Source of the DNA: Cunninghamia lanceolata | Taxonomy: Eukaryota > Streptophyta > Pinopsida > Cupressales > Cupressaceae | DNA length: 64,000 bases | Assembly: GCA_027924645.1 (NCBI GenBank) | Contig: BSBN01001752.1 | Location: 12,232,001-12,296,000 of the forward strand | Reading direction: 5' to 3' | Part shown: in pieces, positions 22,401 through 31,329 of the stretch | How the letters are laid out: each line of letters begins with the position of its first letter | Position numbering within the stretch: position 1 is the first letter of the stretch | Made by a program: the position numbers and the translations under genes | The notes under the pieces: generated by a model | What the model saw: only the letters and a program-made list of their open reading frames with translations | Told to the model about the DNA's origin: nothing | Databases searched by the model: none

Positions 22401-22573
22401 CCAAATTCCTCAATGTTTGCGTGTATGTAAACCCTAATATCTTCAGTATGTAAGACTCCGTGGGGAACACTAGAGAAGGCTCCTAGTGGATCTACCTCCA
22501 ATGATTTGTAGGGATGTTTCTTGAATGAGGGGCGAGGTCTATCAGAGATCTTAACTATGTTTGGAGTAGCCAT
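19439..22573 (-). CDS. Intact 1044-codon ORF of unknown function in the copia-type element
   Basis: A single uninterrupted frame starts MATPNIVKISDRPRPSFKK and ends SFADILQYM. Residues 1 to about 390 look globular (VRYVLSRMHDNFLWLDRP, FKYGTLIVCLFFYFMNELPG, RFGTFEELSVKLHV). About 420-540 is highly charged and Lys/Ser-rich, like a nuclear-localisation or nucleic-acid-binding tract. About 540-700 is helical. A Pro/Glu/Ser-rich linker follows, and the last 250 residues look coiled-coil. I see no RT, integrase, protease, envelope signal peptide or transmembrane span. It occupies the place where pol, or a Sirevirus env-like ORF, would end. An intact frame of this length in a young element argues that it is functional or very recently copied. 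I do not know its function. Confidence 0.85.
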   Translation of the reverse strand: MATPNIVKISDRPRPSFKKHPYKSLEVDPLGAFSSVPHGVLHTEDIRVYIHANIEEFGEFKLRDLYHKQLIDNAFELKPEYKGIQKKQFEQFIHFPSFEEDEWVRYVLSRMHDNFLWLDRPCKITKEAIRAVTGLYSSGGVPILKSVKNNVVTEATGSKYDKRAMTIEDISDPDIKYASMIIGYKIYHSSRENSVSGTAIYTAYEMLRKNADYDLCELLLSQLMENVQKIKKDKKNSFKYGTLIVCLFFYFMNELPGTSGWIWQNDKPVAVQIRDYLHGLGDAKARNTALWGYFKNFQSMMQARERIPQSLIEKYKDSVCFMVDTDQCLMEAVEPRTVWIMPMGYEVDEQIVELHVQHMLSQPKDPKAERFGTFEELSVKLHVELREPEIKRKVRKEVEHIAQGLGISKEALDASREKRRKAEEEEKSTESVPVETPTRTRSSKRSAPSTTKSSKPEVQASGKRSKTKASRAYESQKDEEETESDKEVREVKKQKKKGSGKPSTGQDKDEMAEVTVEKPTLSLESIIKSVTVDGNLQPMTESYDDFSEADQKTLQEATVKYLNIYNKAFIEIISLIPKSLEKEMEVRKNNAHAKDLEIREQIAIQLYPQIDPKTMNMIFKDCKDEFRSKARMNQLMLGETDKVAQETEEILRKAFKRFNLPVVEDLGAETAADLESSVPEEVSPEQTSEDLGPSAPEEVTHEQASISPPVFPTVSGSKEEEQLQEKEAVVTDKEVDSSKTAEEKKHLSPARDTAQTVQQFLSKETLEIDEPELLKGPFDFDSLSPVQTMKIASFANAKANEKLLKSHMEDCELIEAASGVPVKIMPSIQIDPTASTSGNLKTLVSSIDTHFNSLEKSAEDKVRKEFLDKRFSEILELISKDRKIVSIGIKSLENALKDGGDIYKFCISWSKATTAIDKKIKEEQDKLQSLSQSFDPLSSSIINQECQTIAVLNEIKNLEKERKNITNRMGELRRIIVPKLETMHEAISDAQTTAHTKDPTDLRRAEAFAFLLSGHISILDRMKLSWATEMVQLQTSFADILQYM

Positions 22574-23225
22574 TCTTCAAGGATTTGCAGTGAGGCAATG
22601 AAAAACGAAGAATACCTTAAGCGCCTTCGGTTTGCACGGAGTGGTTGGATTGATTTCTTTATGCAATAGCTTCGGCAGGAGATCCTTGGTGTGCTTGATG
22701 AACCTTGTTGCAGAGCTCCACTATTCGCTTCTTCTCAAGTGTAGAATGAGCAGATAACTTTTGAGAAATCCCTTATATTGCTCCGCAAACCCTAATATCT
22801 GTCTGCAATAAATGCTTCACCTGCATTATTCCGGTTTACCATGTCTGGACAGCTTGGAGTATCCCGGATTAGTCCTGATCACTGAATATCATCCGGATCT
22901 TTAAATCATGAATAAATCTAGGTGACATATTACAAGAACATCCCAAATACTCTGTCCAATCCGCAAGACAAGATCGTGCACTTCCGGATCTCTCCGGACC
23001 TTTTGTAATCCTTTATCATACCGGAGCACCTCCCTGAACAGGTCTAACTTAATCGAACACAGATTCTTCATAACTCCATGCGGACCTCTAAAAACTTGAC
23101 TGAAGCATCTCAGGAGTTATATCTACAAACCCTTTAATCCGCATCTTGTGCCACATCCGGCACAACTTGTTTGGCTGGGGGAATAGAATCTTCTTTGAGT
23201 CTCCCCCTGAGCCTGAGCTCACCTT
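22574..23225. other. Spacer between the two ORFs of the copia-type element
   Basis: About 650 bp with no pol remnant in the frames I read. TCCGG/CCGGA and GCGGA motifs are dense here against an AT-rich background. Confidence 0.6.
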
Positions 23226-24404
23226 TTAATTTCCGGAAGAAATATCAGCACCAGAATCTGGTGCGGATCCAACCTCTACATTCTCTGAGTTTTTCTTCAC
23301 CCAAATCTTGCTCATCTGATTCCTAACTTCATCCGCATTCATCTTTTGTTTACCCTTGTCTTGATTCTGATTATACACCGGACCTCTTTTGTCCTGATTC
23401 TTGTTTCTGCAGACTTTAGCATTATGACCGGACCTATTGCAGATTTGGCAAATAACATTTCTTTGCATATTTAACTGATATCCCCTTGATCTGCATTGAT
23501 TAGCCATATGACCTACTCTATTGCATGTAAAGCATCTACCTTTGAATGATTTGTTTACTTGCATAATTCTGCATTCATGGGATTTGTGTCCATACCTTTT
23601 GCAGTTGAAGCATTGTCCGGAGAAGGATGAATTAATCTGATTCATTCTCATTCTGCATTGATTAGCTTTGTGACCAAAATGGTTGCAGCTGTGGCAGTAT
23701 CCATTGAAGGATGGATATTTTTGAGCATTTGGCTGTCTTACCGGAGGTCTTCTAGGCCTGCTCCTTGGATTTTCTGATCCAAGATTCTTCTGACCGGATC
23801 CGGAGCTTTCTCCTTTCTCATATCCCAAGCCATACTTGTCATCTGTCCTCTTTTGACTTCCAAGAAGAACTTCAAGTTGAGCAGAACTTATCTTGAATTT
23901 CTCTTTATATTCATTTGCTGTTTGAAGGTCTCTTTTGAGAGAGGCAATTTGATCCTCAAGTTTTCCTTCATTATCTTTGGAATCTTCAAGATCAGATTCA
24001 AGGTGTCTGATAATCCTGTCCATCTGGTGGCATTCTTCTGATTTTTCCTTAAGAGATTGTTTTAGATTGTCTTCAGCCTTTCTTTTTTCTTCAATCTCTT
24101 GAGTGAACTTTATAGTTCCTGATTCCATTTCATGTCTTAACATGATGACTTCTTTTGATAACTTTTCACATAACTTGGTTTGCTCAGTCAATTCTTCATT
24201 TGTATTGCTTTCTTCACTTTGTCTTGCCAACTGTTGGAGCAGCTCCTTTCTCTTTTTCATAGAGAGACTTAATTTGTCTTTTAATTCCCTCATGAATTCA
24301 TCAGCCTGTTTGAGTCTTTCTCTTAATTCACTGACTTCAGAATTTGACTGTTCAAGATCCTCAAGGGCAGTCTTGAGTTGCTCCTTTAAACCATATGCAT
24401 CCAT
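23226..24404 (-). CDS. gag: Gag-like protein with four CCHC zinc knuckles
   Basis: The 392-codon ORF starts MDAYGLKEQLKTALEDLEQS. Residues about 1-190 are a long coiled coil. Residues 190-205 (KYGLGYEKGES) match the segment after the coiled coil in Sirevirus-type copia gag. Four knuckles follow: CHSCNHFGHKANQC, CFNCKRYGHKSHEC, CFTCNRVGHMANQC and CQICNRSGHNAKVC. The usual copia capsid domain that precedes the coiled coil is absent, so this is a shortened gag. It ends with SGADISSGN and no protease follows. It likely binds element RNA for packaging, perhaps with a partner capsid supplied in trans (inference). Confidence 0.85.
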   Translation of the reverse strand: MDAYGLKEQLKTALEDLEQSNSEVSELRERLKQADEFMRELKDKLSLSMKKRKELLQQLARQSEESNTNEELTEQTKLCEKLSKEVIMLRHEMESGTIKFTQEIEEKRKAEDNLKQSLKEKSEECHQMDRIIRHLESDLEDSKDNEGKLEDQIASLKRDLQTANEYKEKFKISSAQLEVLLGSQKRTDDKYGLGYEKGESSGSGQKNLGSENPRSRPRRPPVRQPNAQKYPSFNGYCHSCNHFGHKANQCRMRMNQINSSFSGQCFNCKRYGHKSHECRIMQVNKSFKGRCFTCNRVGHMANQCRSRGYQLNMQRNVICQICNRSGHNAKVCRNKNQDKRGPVYNQNQDKGKQKMNADEVRNQMSKIWVKKNSENVEVGSAPDSGADISSGN

Positions 24405-24454
24405 TTGAAATCCCAGATCTTCCTCAAGCTGTTAGGCTCTATTAGGAGGAACTT

Positions 24455-24467
24455 GGCTCTGATACCA
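24455..24467 (-). other. Primer-binding site of the copia-type element
   Basis: The minus strand reads TGGTATCAGAGCC two bases after the LTR, the standard initiator-tRNA-Met primer site of plant copia elements. Confidence 0.95.
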
Positions 24468-24469
24468 AT

Positions 24470-25562
24470 TGTTGATAACTGAGAGGGGGGGGGTGAATCA
24501 GTTATCCTAATTATTTTCCTTATTAAACTTTCCTTTTAATTGAAGCAGCATAAAATCAAACACAAAACATAAACCATGAAGTAAGAAACACATGACACAG
24601 TATTTTTGACGTGGAAACCCTGTTAAGGGAGAAAACCACGGGGTGATTAACCCAAGAATTATTCTCTGTTAGAAGAATAGGAAATTACAAAAATGGCACT
24701 TGCCAATTAGGGCTCACTGCCCGAGCACACTGCTCACAAGAGGCTCACTGCCTACAAGAAGACACACTGTCTTACAAAGTGATTAGAATCACAGTCTTGA
24801 ACTGATTGGAGGCATCTGCATATGCTGGAGTTCAGTTCCGGTTAGGTTCAGTATACTGATCTGCTGCACTTCATCTTTCCTCTGTTCTTTAGTCTGCTGT
24901 CCTTTCACATACCGGATCTTTCTTGTTACTTCTGCTCTACTCTGGACTTGTTCGCATATCCACACACACATTCGCACACTTTACCACTAAATCCATCCTC
25001 TATATATATCCGCACAAGTAATTTCATCATCTTTCTAGTCGGCATCCGGAACAGTCTAGTTTCTTACAAACTTAGTTCTGTCGGCTGAATCCTTGCTCAC
25101 CAAGCAATGCGGATCAAGCATATACTTGTAGATATCATCAATTATGTCGGCCAAACATGATTCATGCCTCCGCAACCTTTATCATCATCTGTAACACATC
25201 CGGAAGGTAGTTTGATACTCAGTCAGTCAGTTCTTCCTCTGTTTTCACTGTCTCTCAGGAATCCGGTACTCAACTATTCATATCTTTTTCCTTGTCCATC
25301 TCCGGAGGCTAAATCCTTGGAATATACTACTCAAGATAGTCCTCTTGACTTCCCCAGATCCGCACTGTGCCAAGACACTTCCTCTGAGAGATCCGGACCA
25401 ATCTGTCGGACCTTGCCACATGCTCTGTTCTTGTTCACCGGACCACAACAATCTTCAATCTGACTTCCGGTAGAGATATATCATGACTTGCGGATATGTG
25501 GAATGACCTTTGTTGCCATCAATGACAACAACCATGAATCCATATAGTGTCTCTTGCCAACA
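24470..25562 (-). repeat. 5' LTR of the copia-type element (right on the plus strand)
   Basis: Same length as the left LTR. The 9-G run, the internal ORF translations and both ends correspond exactly. I saw no mismatch. Confidence 0.95.
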
Positions 25563-25567
25563 CTCTT
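25563..25567. repeat. Target-site duplication CTCTT, right copy
   Basis: Identical to 18100-18104. Confidence 0.95.
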
Positions 25568-26580
25568 TACATCTACACTTTCTACACAATAATGTCGACC
25601 ATATGACCACATTGTTGGATATTTCCTCCCCTGTGAAAGACCATTTATTTTAGTGAAAACAAATATAATTCAACGAATATTAAAATAGTTAATAGTGTCA
25701 AAACTGTAAGGAAACAACATTTTGTAAAATTCCAACTGTACCTTTCTTTCACATCCTCTAGACATGTTGATTTCATCTTTTGTTATGTTTGAATCTATAC
25801 CTACATCTTCTATTTGATTTTGAGTTTGTTCAGTAACCCATTCTAGTGTGCAATCTTTGCCCCATTCCCCAAGCAGATTAGTGGGAAGTGGAGTATTCCT
25901 TGGGTTCGATCTCTTAAACTATCTCCTTGCTTCTAACACTTCTTCTCTCTTTTTATCATACAGATCAATCCATTTGTTCATAAAGTCCATGTGGTACAGA
26001 ATGACCTTATCGAGTATAGCACTTTCTTCTACACCTATTACATGTCAACATGTTTATTTCAAACTCCAAATGTCATGTTGTTAATTTGACAAATAAATTA
26101 TAGAGTCAATTAATGATTGCAAGAAAAATAATCACACTGATCATGAATTTACTTGCTAATTTCTACTTGAACACCATTAGATTGTGGTTTTTCTCCATCA
26201 ATAATATCTGATGCTCGTTCTTCATCCTAAAAGCATGGCCCATCTTCAAAATCCTTACAAAGGAATTCACACATGAAGAAAAATGCTTCATTCAATACAT
26301 ACCCTTCAGCCATGCAACCCTCTAGATGTGCATTTTGTCGGACATATCTTTTTAGAGTTTTCATATACCTCTCAAAGAAAAACATCCACCTCATTGATAC
26401 GACACCCTCCAATTCAATGTCATCGACTAGGTGTATAAGTAAATGGACTTGTAGGTCCATGAAACTTGTAGGGAGCTCCTTCTCAAATACACATACAATT
26501 TCTGCAATTTCTTTCTTCCATTTTGGCACTTCACATTCATGGATCTCCTTGGAGGTCACCCACCTAATATACGAATAGTA
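25563..26580 (-). pseudogene. CACTA transposase part with DUF4218-like domain
   Basis: Open minus-strand stretch 26559-26227 encodes LPTSFMDLQVHLLIHLVDDI, MRWMFFFERYMKTLK and CMAEGYVLNEA. This is the DUF4218 block found after the catalytic part of TNP2-type transposases. A TAG at 26229 interrupts it. A further exon at about 26080-25765 encodes HMDFMNKWIDLYDKKREEVL and GEWGKDCTLEWV before a GTAC donor. The gene continues at 18104-17224 beyond the inserted LTR element. The catalytic Transposase_21 block is missing because a Ty3 fragment replaces it on the other side. Confidence 0.82.
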
Positions 26581-26691
26581 AATTAGTATGAACCTTTAGT
26601 CAAAAATTAAAATGCAATATAATATCTCTCTGTCTCTCACACATGAACATTTCATATAACCACATACCTTGTAAATGCTAACAATTGACTT

Positions 26692-27615
26692 ATGGCATTC
26701 CTTAAGCCAGCCTTACCTTTACGGCCAATTCAAATAGAGCAACCCTTCATGAGATGGGGTATGGACTTCATAGGTCCTATTAATCCACCATCAAATGCAA
26801 GCCACAAGTGGATTCTTACAACTACAGATTTTTTCACAAGATGGACTGAAGCAGTAGCTCTAAAGGAATCAAATGAAAATGTTGTTTTAAATTTTTATCA
26901 TGACTTGATTTCCAGATTTGGAGTGCCTGAGTTAATAATTTCTAACAATGCTTTAGCCTTTGTTGGCCTAAAGATAACTAATTGGGCTGTCAAAAATGGG
27001 ATTTATTTGAATACTTCTTCTAATTATTACCCACAGGGTAATGGTTTGGCTGAGTCTACCAACAAAAATCTCATAAGGATTATTAAAAGATCAATGGAGG
27101 ACAACCAGAGGACCTGGCATACTAATTTGAAGTATGCCTTATGGGCAGACAGAATAACTCCTAAGAGGTCCATTGGAAATTCTCCATCTATGTTAGTATA
27201 TGGGAAGGAAGCAAGATTGCCTATCTCTGTAGAACTGCTAGCACTGGACATCATGAACCAGCTAGAGATGTTTGAAGAAGAGAATCCCATGGCTGTCAAA
27301 TATGCTCAGCTTATGGAGCTTGAAGAAATTAGAGACAAGGCTATGAAGACTATGGAATATCATCAGCTTCAAACAAAAAGAAATTTTGATCAGAAGGCCA
27401 CCCCCAAAAGCTTTAGAATGGGTGACATGGTGCTTAAATGGGATGAATTAAAAAGCAGACCAGGAAAGCATTCCAAGTTTGACAACATGTGGAGTGGTCC
27501 ATTTCTCATTACTGAATGCAAGGAGCACAATGCATTTCAATTATCAAATATGGATGGACAAAATCTGCCTATCCCAGTCAATGGGATACACCTAAAGAGG
27601 TGTTTTGAGGTATGA
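26692..27615 (+). pseudogene. Ty3 integrase, 5'-truncated
   Basis: The 307-codon frame holds an rve integrase core (WGMDFIGPI, TDFFTRWTEAVAL, NYYPQGNGLAESTNKN) and the C-terminal module (KFDNMWSGPFLITE), ending HLKRCFEV. Of the catalytic triad, the first Asp (GMDFIG) and the Glu (LAESTN) are present. The second Asp is Asn (IISNNALAF), a G-to-A type change, so it should be inactive. Nothing of gag, RT or RNase H precedes it. It abuts the CACTA remnant, so the element lost its 5' part. Confidence 0.92.
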
Positions 27616-27904
27616 TTGCCTTGTAAATCAGTAAATTAGGTCTCTATGCTTTCAATAAGTGCTGCTGCACATTAGTTTAGATCTACTTTTGCTTTCCCTA
27701 AATGCTATCTAGCATAGTTGAAAAAGTTTGCTTTCAACATTTTGTCTTGGTTTGGCCTTCCAAGTGTTCTTCATTGCTTCTATCTTGTTTTGCTAAGGTT
27801 AGAAATATCTATATTTTAGTCTCTGTGTGACTCTATGCCCAATAGATGTATAGGCCACTAATCTAACTGTTTAGCAGGCAAACATCCCATAGAGGTCGCC
27901 AAAT

Positions 27905-30478
27905 TGTTGACCCATTTTTTCCTCTGACCAGAGCCAAATAGTCAACCTGGTATTTTCCTTGAAAAGCCTTTGGAAAATGTTGCCTAAAAATGAAAAGTGC
28001 CAAATCGCCTAAAAAAAACCTTACCATTGGAAAGAGCTTGAAAAAATAGGCAGGTTTGCTTTTTACACCACCCTGCAATTCGGCCAAATAAAGAAGTTAT
28101 CCATGGTCAAAGTTTTGGCCAAACATACATTTCAAATGTGCATTTTGGCGGGCTTGCATATCTATATCGGCCTTAGAAAATATGAAAAAAATTGAGTTAT
28201 ATACATTTTCTGAATGTATATCAGGTCAAGGAAATGCATATACATTTAGGGAATCTTTCGCTGATTCTCAGAATATTCGCTAAATGTATATCGGGTCTGC
28301 ATGTATATAGGGGCTTGTATATTCAGATATACAAATGGAGATACAAAGAAATTAGGAATGCAATATACAAGGCCGATGGACATACATATGCTACAGTGAA
28401 TGTACATTCGCCGAAATGTATAAGGCTAAAATATACATTTGATACAGTACAAGAGTGGAGATACAAAGGATCACATGAATAGTGCTTTGTATATTGGCTT
28501 GTATGTTCGCACATACAAACCAATATACAAAGCCGATATACAATCCGGACCTGAATATAGGTTTCAATTGGTTCTATAAAGCTTTTAGGTCCGCCTTGTA
28601 TATATAGGTGTTTGTATATTTCGCACATGCAAGGAAACATACAAATTGAGAGATACATGCAAGTGGTGGGGCCCGCAAGTTTACAAAATGAGATTGCATG
28701 CAGGAGGTATGTATATCATCTTATACATTCCTAGAATATTTCGTAAAGTTTTCCTGCTTGTATGATTGGCCTTTGTATATTTCGCTTGTATATTCAAATA
28801 TACAAGCTGACATACAACGACCAAACATACAAATGTGTTTGTATATCTCAGAGGTACAAATGGTGGGCCCACGCATATACAAGGAGGCTTGTATGTTTCA
28901 ACATACAAGGGATTTCGTGAATAGTTGCTTGTATATCCCGCATATACAAAGAGATATACAAAAGGAAGTGATACAAGCTGGACCCGACAGGCAATCAAAT
29001 ATACTTAATGGTCTTTTGGGGTCTGATTTGTATGTATATGGTGCTTGTATATTGCGATATACAAGTCAAAGATGCATTGTGATATACAAGGTGGATTTGA
29101 ATCAAGGATCAGTTTCAACACATAAGAGTTTGGAGTCCGCTTTGTATGAATAAGTGTTTGTATATTTTGCATATACAAAGAAATGTACAAGGAGAAAATA
29201 TACAAGCTGGATCTGGCAGAACAATGAAAAGTAGCTAAAGGTCATTTGGGGTCCGTAGCTAGTATGATTGCATATGCAGAAAGTAACATACAAGTGGTTG
29301 GGCCCACCCATATAAGGGGAAGTTGTATGTATATGCAATTTTTGAAATGCAAAGGGATGTACAGGGGCCCATATGCAAAGTGCCATGTATGTGCAGAAGG
29401 ATTTGCAGGATGAGTTTTGAATGCTGATTCAGGTGCCAAGATGCAGCGATATACACAGAAATGCAAAAGCAATATATATAGGTAGTTGACCAAAAGTTTG
29501 ACTACTTGTATCTCCTTCATTTTGGCAAATTTCGGCATGCTCCAAGAGGCAAAGTTGCATTTTTTGGTCCCCTCTTTCATTTGACATGGTTTTTTTAGGA
29601 GCTTTATCACTTTTCAAATTTCAGATCAGGAAATGCATATTTTTGAGCGATGAACATCTCAAAGACGACTTTTAGCAAATGGAGATATTTTTGGGCATTC
29701 ATTGCAGTAGACAGAATAAGTAGCTCGCATTAACGACAAAGAATATCTTTCCACCGCTTCATCTTCAGATGCAAGAAGTGGCAGCTGCATTAAAGGCCAT
29801 AAAATATCTCCATGTCTGCCAGTTCTAGTTTTTAACGCCATAACTAATGCAGCTGGGCTGTAATTAATGTAGATATTTTCTGTGACAGCTCTTTGAGCAA
29901 ATTTTTGTAACCGACTTAGGATAGTTTTGGAATGCTATATATATGCATTCAAATGTTGTAAATAAGGTTGGAAATTTTTTGGCATTAAGGCTTTTCTATT
30001 TCCAAACAGGGTTTTCATATGCTGTAACCGTGCCTTTCCATTGAATATATGCAAGTTAATTTTACCTCTTTACTGATTTTTCTAGTTCTATGTGAATCTG
30101 TGTACAGCTGTCTATGAATGTTTCATTCCTCTCAATCATATTGCTTCTCACCTCTGCTAGAGTCATCTAATCTGTGTATACCTACTTGCTGTATTTGATT
30201 ACATTGTGCATCTTCTCAGTGTTGTGGAAATTTCTTTAAATCTGTCTGGTGCATCACCCTTGTTTTCAAGCTTTTATTTCATTTCCATTATAATCTTTCT
30301 CTCTCCCTTTTCCCCTCAAAATTTAGTAGTTTTAGGTGATAACTAGACAAGGAAGCCGGCCTTCTTCGGAGGTCTGATCTCACGTAGCAAAGTCCCACAC
30401 TTAGAGATCAATCCCATGTTACTCCAGTTTGCAGAGGCTTCACGGCTGTATGCAAGGGTGCAAAACTGGGTGATAACA
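27905..30478 (+). repeat. 3' LTR of the truncated Ty3 element (about 2.57 kb)
   Basis: Starts TGTTGACCCA about 290 bp after the integrase stop and ends TGGGTGATAACA, which is nearly its inverted counterpart. It contains a TATATATATGCA stretch at about 29937, suiting an LTR promoter. No second LTR is present, so the borders rest on the terminal inverted repeat and position only. Confidence 0.65.
28190..29470. repeat. Array of short TTGTATAT/ATATACAA hairpins
   Basis: TTGTATRT and AYATACAA boxes alternate through 1.3 kb, often as close inverted pairs. The best are 28484-28506 with 28511-28533 (23-bp arms, one mismatch, 4-nt loop), 28784-28807 (11-bp perfect arms), 28888-28909 (10-bp perfect arms) and the pair near 29043. 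At least seven such pairs are visible. The array lies wholly within the predicted LTR. Confidence 0.85.
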
Positions 30479-30517
30479 GTACCAATTGATAATGCAAAGT
30501 AAGAAATGGATTTCATC

Positions 30518-31027
30518 TCACTTTAGTAGTGTAGTGAATCCTTTGTCTGACCAACCAAACAGTGACTTGATTTCTAATAATATTAATGTGCATGCCAGTT
30601 TTGAAGTTCTACTTGCACTCGATTTGAACACGGGTGTCTTCGCTGCTTGCTTGATGGAGTCTTTCAGGTTGTTATCATCAACATTACGTTGGTGGTAATT
30701 ACCCCTGCTATCACCGTTACTGTCAACCATATGATCATTATTGTCATCATTGTTTCCATCCCCAAAGAAACTTGTAAGAATTTCATTCAATCCTTCTTCA
30801 TGCACTGCATTTTCACTATCATGATCATCATCATTAAGGCTAGCAAGCATGTCATCAGTGTAAGTGGATCTCATCAACAGTTCAAATTTCTCAGCTGCTA
30901 GTATTCTCTTCAATGTTGCTCTTTTCTACCTAGTATGGTTTAAAGGATGGTTTGGATCATCCCGTCCAAACCTTAATAACCCAATTGGATCTTTGGTATT
31001 AGTATGTGATTCATCAACATCTTCTAC
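30518..31027 (-). pseudogene. CACTA transposase N-terminal exon
   Basis: On the minus strand an exon begins at 31027 after a GATAG acceptor (VEDVDESHTN), passes one TAG and continues in the same frame. It ends with LEIKSLFGWSDKGFTTLLK, the motif that opens TNP2-type CACTA transposases (…IKCLNGWSDKSFTMLL in relatives). Asp/Asn-rich sequence lies between. The catalytic part that should follow is absent: the Ty3 fragment ending at 30478 lies there. Confidence 0.78.
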
Positions 31028-31329
31028 CTATCAACAAACACAAGCATTATTTAATGTTTGGCAATAATTGCACTAAATTCAAAATGTATCAATTTCAAAG
31101 AAATATAATCAAATATGGCTTAAAAAATAAAAATAAATATTGTATGAACATATATACATCAATTGAATAATGGAACATTATTTTATAGACTACCTTTTTT
31201 ATACAATAATTTAAAGAAAGCACAATTTTGACAATATAGTTTATAAAACATCAGTCCACACTCATTTATTATTCTTTGGTTTTCTGCCCTTAAGAAATCC
31301 TTAGGGAGACCTTGTTCTTCCCTTTTCTT

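Larger units (their letters stand above)
18105..25562 (-). mobile_element. Young non-autonomous copia-type LTR element without pol
   Basis: Two 1093-bp LTRs, identical as far as I compared them, flank a 5272-bp interior, with a perfect 5-bp target duplication. The element reads on the minus strand: a tRNA-Met-type primer site follows the right LTR and a G-rich polypurine tract precedes the left one. It carries a gag-like zinc-knuckle ORF and a separate 1044-codon ORF. I find no protease, integrase, RT or RNase H motif. The gag type resembles copia/Sirevirus. It sits in a CACTA transposase gene and is the youngest datable insertion here. Mobilisation must use enzymes from a relative, as in TR-GAG or BARE2-like elements (inference). 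Confidence 0.93.

Noticed and set aside
26692..27615. Integrated plant pararetrovirus
   Set aside because: The protein is a chromodomain-free Ty3 integrase; pararetroviruses lack integrase.
28190..29470. CRISPR-like array
   Set aside because: Spacing is irregular, repeats are degenerate, the context is a plant LTR, and no cas genes exist.
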